The position numbers and the translations under genes are program-made. Source: Terriglobia bacterium (GTDB lineage Bacteria; Acidobacteriota; Terriglobia; Terriglobales; Acidobacteriaceae). From it: 64,000 bases of DNA. The notes below the pieces were generated by a model that was not told where the DNA came from, did not search any database, and worked only from the letters and a program-made list of their open reading frames with translations. Position 1 is the first letter of the stretch. Each line of letters begins with the position of its first letter. The DNA lies in assembly GCA_020073395.1 (NCBI GenBank), contig JAIQFF010000001.1, positions 51,270 to 115,269 of the forward strand, written 5' to 3'. Positions 59,868-64,000 of this stretch are shown piece after piece.

Positions 59868-60989
59868 TCAGTGCGATCCTCCATCCCCCGTGAGCCGGAT
59901 CGATTTCCCCGAGGCCGCGGAGCGCCGGGCTGCATCGAGAATTTCAGCAACGATCACATTGGCTTCCAAAGACGAAGGCGCGCCAGGGGGAGCTCCATCC
60001 AGTACGACGGCCCGAAGCAATGACAACGAGTCATCATAAGGAGCGGGAACCGGCTTGGCCGCGATCTGTTGCTCTTCTCCTCCTTTGAGCCGCACCCGCA
60101 CGTCGTCGCGGCGCACCGTGATCACGTAACCGGTCTGGCCATAGACCTCCATATCCTTGCGATCGAACGGCCAGTTCCACGACGCCTGCAGAATGGCCTG
60201 CGCCTTGGGATAGGTCAGGATGATGGTGGCTTCGTCATCCACACGCGGATAGATTTCTGGTTTGATCTGCTGGGTGACAGCGGTCACCGACGTGGGCCGT
60301 TGCCCATTCATGAGCCAGGTCATCAGATCGGCGCCATAGCAGCCGAAATCATAGAGCGCTCCGCCACCATCGAGTTTGGGATCGTTAAGCCAGGCCAGAA
60401 ACTCAGGTTGTACGTTGATTTCCTTCGGGCCCTGGTGACCGTCGTGGACAACTACCTTGCTAATGTCGCCGATGCTCTGCTCGTGAACCATGTCGTAGGC
60501 CGCATGGTTGCTGCGATACCAGGAGGTCTCGTAATTCACCAGCACCTGGATCTTGCCCTTGCGCGCAGCGTCGGCGATGGCGTGCGCATCCTCGGCGCTG
60601 ACCGCCAGCGGTTTTTCCATCATTACCGGGATGCCTTGCCGGGCGCAGGTTTCCACCACCCTGCGGTGATCGTACGTATTGGTGTAGGCCAGGACCGCCT
60701 GGGGGCGGGTCTTCTGCAGCATGTCTTCCAAATCGGTAAAGAGCAGGCCACGGTCGAGATCAAACTTAGCCGCATAACGCTCCGCCACTTGCTGGTCAGG
60801 CTCGGAGATTCCGACAATCTGGATATCAGCGCGATGAAGTGAGTGCTGCAGGAAACCTTCGACGTGACCGTGGACCATGCCCGCGATTGCGACTCGAAGC
60901 GGCACCCCGGATGCAGCGGTTTGTGCCCTGGAAGCCGCGAGCGCAGTCAACAGGAGAGCAGCCAAAAGTATCCGGAAGAGATGTTTCAT
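59868..60989 (-). CDS. Exported Gfo/Idh/MocA-family oxidoreductase
   Basis: This 373-residue protein has a signal peptide (HLFRILLAALLLTALAA, before SRAQ) and then a Rossmann-fold oxidoreductase. The nucleotide-binding start is LRVAIAGMVHGHVEGFLQ. The conserved catalytic Lys is in MMEKPLAVSAEDA (about 115), and GGALYDFGCYGADLMTWL matches the second domain. Exported members of this family usually travel by the Tat route with a bound cofactor, but a clear twin-arginine motif is not seen at this start. A GTG at 61058 overlaps the kdsA stop as GTGA and would add an Arg-rich extension; GAGG before the ATG at 60989 favours the shorter form. The sugar substrate is unknown. Confidence 0.8.
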   Translation of the reverse strand: MKHLFRILLAALLLTALAASRAQTAASGVPLRVAIAGMVHGHVEGFLQHSLHRADIQIVGISEPDQQVAERYAAKFDLDRGLLFTDLEDMLQKTRPQAVLAYTNTYDHRRVVETCARQGIPVMMEKPLAVSAEDAHAIADAARKGKIQVLVNYETSWYRSNHAAYDMVHEQSIGDISKVVVHDGHQGPKEINVQPEFLAWLNDPKLDGGGALYDFGCYGADLMTWLMNGQRPTSVTAVTQQIKPEIYPRVDDEATIILTYPKAQAILQASWNWPFDRKDMEVYGQTGYVITVRRDDVRVRLKGGEEQQIAAKPVPAPYDDSLSLLRAVVLDGAPPGAPSSLEANVIVAEILDAARRSAASGKSIRLTGDGGSH

Positions 60990-61054
60990 TGATGCCTCAG
61001 ACCTGCGACTAAATGCACGGCGGAATGGTAGCAGATTCACGCGGCGACGCCGGG

Positions 61055-61897
61055 TCACGGTTTGACGTGTGCTGCAACCAGTGCGTTCTGTACCGCCTGC
61101 AGTTCTTTCAACACCTCCCGCAGTCTGGTTGATTCGAGCGCGTTGGCCCCGTCGGATTTGGCCTCTTTGGGATTATCGTGGACTTCCATGAATATTCCAT
61201 CCACACCCGCCGCCACGGCGGCACGCGCGAGGACGGGGATGAATTCCGGCTGTCCTCCGCTGACCGCGTGATCTCCGTCAGACGCAGACGATGGCAGTTG
61301 GACCGAATGGGTGGCGTCGAAAACCACGGGAACGAACTTTCGCATGATGGCCAGGGAACGCATATCGACCACGAGATTGTTGTATCCGAAGCTCGATCCG
61401 CGCTCAGTGACGAAGACTTTGTCGTTGCCCGCGGTGCGGCATTTCTCCACGATATACCGCATATCAGCGGGCGAGACGAACTGGCCCTTCTTGATATTTA
61501 CCACGCGCTCGGTCATGGCCGCGGCCACGACCAGATCGGTCTGGCGGCAAAGAAATGCCGGAATCTGCAAGATGTCCGCAACTTCCGCGACTTTGGCTAC
61601 GTCGGCGGTTTCGTGCACGTCGGTAAGGATTGGCACGTGCACTTCGTCCTTCACTTTCTTCAGAATGCGCAAACCCTCTACCAGACCTGGACCGCGATAG
61701 CTGCGAATGGAAGTCCGGTTGGCCTTGTCGTAGGAAGCTTTAAAGATGAAAGGGAAATTCAGCGAGCGCGTAACCCCCTTGATCACTTCCGCCATGAACA
61801 GGGCATGCTTCTCGCTCTCAATGACGCATGGGCCGGCGATGAGAAAAAGGTTTCCCGCGCCGATTCTGACATTGTCGATTTGAAAGGAAGTGGTCAT
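61055..61897 (-). CDS. kdsA: 3-deoxy-8-phosphooctulonate synthase
   Basis: This 280-residue cytoplasmic enzyme condenses arabinose-5-phosphate with phosphoenolpyruvate to Kdo-8-phosphate. Hallmarks are LFLIAGPCVIESEKHALF, FIFKASYDKANRTSIRSYRG, GLRILKKVKDEVHVPILTDV and DATHSVQLP. The C-terminal VDGIFMEVHDNPKEAKSDG closes the barrel. A Cys is present near the catalytic site (LIAGPCV), but I could not decide between the metal and non-metal class. It lies 78 bases from the pyrG stop, with a large hairpin between them, and is followed by the exported oxidoreductase gene. Confidence 0.95.
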   Translation of the reverse strand: MTTSFQIDNVRIGAGNLFLIAGPCVIESEKHALFMAEVIKGVTRSLNFPFIFKASYDKANRTSIRSYRGPGLVEGLRILKKVKDEVHVPILTDVHETADVAKVAEVADILQIPAFLCRQTDLVVAAAMTERVVNIKKGQFVSPADMRYIVEKCRTAGNDKVFVTERGSSFGYNNLVVDMRSLAIMRKFVPVVFDATHSVQLPSSASDGDHAVSGGQPEFIPVLARAAVAAGVDGIFMEVHDNPKEAKSDGANALESTRLREVLKELQAVQNALVAAHVKP

Positions 61898-61902
61898 GTT
61901 CG

Positions 61903-61972
61903 AACCACGGAGGACACAGAGGGCACGGAGAAATCAACTGGTTCCTCGGTGTCCTCTGCGTCCTCCGTGGTT
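61903..61972. repeat. Large inverted repeat between kdsA and pyrG
   Basis: The 28-base arms at 61903-61930 and 61945-61972 match at 25 of 28 positions over a 14-base loop. The arms start with AACCACGGAGGAC and end with GTCCTCCGTGGTT. The core is known to me from many environmental genomes, where it is often translated as TTEDTEGTE. It fills the whole gap. Confidence 0.8.
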
Positions 61973-61974
61973 AA

Positions 61975-63660
<1,686 letters not shown>

Positions 63661-63679
63661 TTAGATTGTCTTTGAAATT

Positions 63680-63712
63680 TTGTGCAGGATGGGTGCACAA
63701 CCAATTATGCCA
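63680..63712 (-). promoter_or_regulatory. Possible pyrG promoter with an overlapping palindrome
   Basis: On the minus strand an extended -10 box TGGCATAAT lies at 63712-63704. Directly downstream, TTGTGCA (63700-63694) and TGCACAA (63686-63680) form a perfect 7-bp inverted repeat with a 7-base loop. The palindrome would lie at the very start of the transcript, where it could be an operator or a leader hairpin. No -35 is clear. Confidence 0.4.
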
Positions 63713-63793
63713 GAAATGTTTTGCGCTGACGAGAAATAGTTTCGCTCGGCGGCCTCGCATAGGAGAAATCGAGCCCAGGCGTCCCGGCGGCGC

Positions 63794-63812
63794 GACGGGC
63801 GAGACGCCCGTC
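63794..63812. repeat. Palindromic repeat between divergent pyrG and a secreted-protein gene
   Basis: GACGGGCG, AGA, CGCCCGTC is a perfect 8-bp inverted repeat. It lies upstream of the partial gene at 63885 and resembles the GGGCGA palindromes found inside lhr. Confidence 0.7.
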
Positions 63813-63884
63813 CTCGATCTTCACGGCGGAGACATCCTACGGAGTACACTGGGCAACGAAGGCTGCATCTAAGTAGTTGACTCT

Positions 63885-64000
63885 ATGCGTCAGCTCTATC
63901 GCCTCGTGGTCGGCCTGGTGGCGGGAACTACTTTGTTCCTGATGGCGGCCACGCCCGTCCTCGCGCAACAGCTCGCCAAGCGCCTCATCCTCAAAGATGG
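63885..64000 (+). CDS. Start of a secreted protein (runs off the right edge)
   Basis: The 38 visible residues begin MRQLYRLVVGLVAGTTLFLM and continue to a signal-peptide cleavage site after TPVLAQ. The mature part starts QLAKRLILKDG. Similar LILKDGSYQ-type secreted proteins occur in Acidobacteriota, as far as I recall; this is not decisive. The ATG at 63885 is the first usable start. Transcription is divergent from pyrG. Confidence 0.65.
   Translation, partial: MRQLYRLVVGLVAGTTLFLMAATPVLAQQLAKRLILKD

Overview
The window reads as chromosomal DNA of a Gram-negative, soil-type Acidobacteriota bacterium, probably class Terriglobia (Koribacter or Sulfotelmatobacter-like). This rests on the Kdo/lipopolysaccharide genes, an alginate-export-type porin, tandem signal peptidases beside rnc, long BadF-type dehydratase activases, many FG-GAP/ASPIC-UnbV proteins, and short palindromic repeats scattered between and inside genes. 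It is an inference from gene content; no rRNA is present. No prophage, insertion sequence, integrase or CRISPR array was seen.

Layout. 1-3.1 kb: scpA (partial), trpS, an M50 protease and a hexapeptide acyltransferase on the minus strand. 3.3-7.4 kb: an agmatinase-family hydrolase, an APC permease and an exported amidohydrolase with an altered metal site. 7.5-13 kb: a tightly overlapped chain rnc, lepB, lepB, AsmA protein, secreted protein. 13-18 kb: two TPR proteins, an anti-sigma/ECF sigma pair and a secreted coiled-coil-like protein, then tRNA-Ala(GGC) and a gene-poor stretch. 19-24.5 kb: a two-gene 2-hydroxyacyl-CoA dehydratase/activase set. 24.6-26.8 kb: a MurU-like nucleotidyltransferase and an AmgK-like kinase fused to the RapZ C-terminal domain. 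26.8-40 kb: a long minus-strand run combining three FG-GAP/ASPIC-UnbV proteins, an orphan NqrB/RnfD-like subunit, a NapH/CcoG-like polyferredoxin, a YtkA-like lipoprotein, a His-rich membrane protein and an outer-membrane porin. 40-49.5 kb: TonB-like protein, M23 peptidase, FHA-GAF-sigma54 activator, a candidate structured RNA, an Lhr-type helicase and kdsC. 49.8-64 kb: TPR protein, bifunctional PBP, lactonase-like propeller, proS, kdsD, a K+ channel, an exported Gfo/Idh protein, kdsA, pyrG and the start of a secreted protein.

The most interesting region is the 26.8-40 kb run. It resembles an uncharacterised membrane redox module: iron-sulfur and NqrB/RnfD-type membrane subunits sit with periplasmic beta-propellers and lipoproteins, but without a complete Rnf/Nqr complex or a recognisable terminal reductase. 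A TGTGA-N6-TCACA operator-like palindrome lies at its head. A second strong lead is an orphan plus-strand structured RNA with its own intrinsic terminator near 43.9-44.06 kb, beside two operator-like repeats spaced 21 bp apart.

Two features of genome style recur. First, neighbouring genes commonly overlap by four bases (ATGA, GTGA or TTGA), so translational coupling is widespread. Second, REP-like palindromes occur between genes and have also entered coding sequences in frame (lhr four times, kdsD once). At four loci a good -10 box lies only 7 to 14 bases before the start codon, which suggests leaderless or near-leaderless transcripts.
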